NCBI GenBank assembly: GCA_018658685.1
Contig: JABHUT010000148.1
Coordinates: 1 to 14,227, forward strand
Length of the DNA: 14,227 bases
Origin: Alphaproteobacteria bacterium
GTDB lineage: Bacteria > Pseudomonadota > Alphaproteobacteria > MED-G09
Direction: 5' to 3'
The translations under genes and the position numbers were made by a program. This document shows, piece by piece, positions 13,783 through 14,227 of this stretch. The number at the start of each line of letters is the position of its first letter. The first letter of the stretch is position 1. The notes under the pieces are model-generated. The model did no database searches. It had not been told where the DNA came from and saw nothing but the letters and a program-made list of their open reading frames with translations.

Positions 13783-14227
13783 TTAATGATTATTGATTAT
13801 TCTCCATACTTTCATAGGGGTTAATGGCATATCAAGTTCTTTAAAGTCATAATCAGATAATGCATCATAGACAGCATTTACATAGGCTGTTGTTGAAGCA
13901 ACTGTCCCAGCCTCACCACAACCTTTCGCACCAAGCATATTAGTTGTGCATTCGGCTTCTTCATTAAAATCTAAATCAAGATGAGGAAATTCATCTGCTC
14001 TCGGCATATGATAATCCATGTATGAACCATTAATTAATTGCCCAGATTCTTCTTCAAAAATAGCTTGCTCTCCCATTGCCTGCCCTAGACCTTGAACTAT
14101 TCCTCCATGAACCTGACCGGCAACTAAAAGTGGATTTATTATTCTACCAAAATCATCAGTAGCTGAGTAATTATCTATCTCAATTCTACCAGTTTCCTTA
14201 TCAATTGATATTTCGCAAATATGACAA
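13783..14227 (-). CDS. Xanthine dehydrogenase/CoxL-family molybdopterin subunit, C-terminal fragment
   Basis: The frame runs in from the right edge, gives 147 residues and ends at TAA 13783-13785. The fragment starts CHICEISIDKETG and contains DDFGRIINPLLVAGQVHGG (25-43 of the fragment), GLGQA, the SYMDYHMPRADEFP stretch and NMLGAKGCGEAGTVAS, whose Glu in GCGEAG is the catalytic base of molybdenum hydroxylases. It ends DMPLTPMKVWRIINN. This is the C-terminal part of the Mo-pterin-binding large subunit. Whether it is a CO dehydrogenase or an aldehyde or heterocycle hydroxylase cannot be decided: the diagnostic active-site loop is outside the window. An ATG at 14076 is internal, since similarity continues upstream. 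It lies upstream of the P450 on the same strand and may be co-transcribed with it. Confidence 0.9.
   Translation of the reverse strand, partial: CHICEISIDKETGRIEIDNYSATDDFGRIINPLLVAGQVHGGIVQGLGQAMGEQAIFEEESGQLINGSYMDYHMPRADEFPHLDLDFNEEAECTTNMLGAKGCGEAGTVASTTAYVNAVYDALSDYDFKELDMPLTPMKVWRIINNH

Overview
The window is AT-rich (about one third G+C by eye). Genes are packed tightly, with gaps mostly under 110 bases, and are almost all enzymes of oxidative catabolism. This suggests a free-living, probably marine, proteobacterium with a compact genome. I cannot fix the lineage: there is no rRNA, tRNA or phylogenetic marker gene here. I also see no mobile element, CRISPR array or pseudogene. No gene-free stretch exceeds 300 bases; the longest is the 220-base divergent region at 10054-10273.

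Layout. At 1-324 (+) is the C-terminal tail of a short-chain dehydrogenase (SDR) cut by the window edge. From 10053 down to 326 (-) runs a head-to-tail series, probably one long operon. In transcription order it holds: Rieske oxygenase 2, an SRPBCC protein, an APH-type kinase, a divergent SDR, a classical SDR, an HSL-type esterase/lactonase, a maleylacetate-reductase-like Fe-ADH, a possible 31-residue membrane peptide, another SDR, Rieske oxygenase 1 and a PA1024-like NADH:quinone reductase. Diverging from it at 10274-11881 (+) is a Baeyer-Villiger monooxygenase (BVMO). Converging on the BVMO from the right (-) are a CoxL/xanthine-dehydrogenase-family large subunit (cut by the right edge), a CYP153 cytochrome P450 and a small flavin reductase.

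How the genes may work together (inference). CYP153 enzymes hydroxylate alkanes, cycloalkanes and terpenes; SDRs oxidise alcohols to ketones; the BVMO inserts oxygen to give an ester or lactone; the HSL-type hydrolase opens it; the Fe-ADH and the CoxL-type hydroxylase could process the resulting alcohol or aldehyde. That order resembles the cyclohexane/cyclohexanone (Chn) and monoterpene-lactone routes. Two Rieske oxygenases, a kinase-SRPBCC pair and an NADH:quinone reductase are added around it. The ferredoxin and ferredoxin reductase that the P450 and the Rieske enzymes would need are not in the window. The real substrate cannot be read from sequence alone.

The points most worth a second look are the SDR at 6403-7170, which lacks the catalytic Tyr, Ser and Asn; the possible small membrane protein at 3375-3470; the kinase-SRPBCC pair; and the co-occurrence of two diverged Rieske paralogues in one operon.
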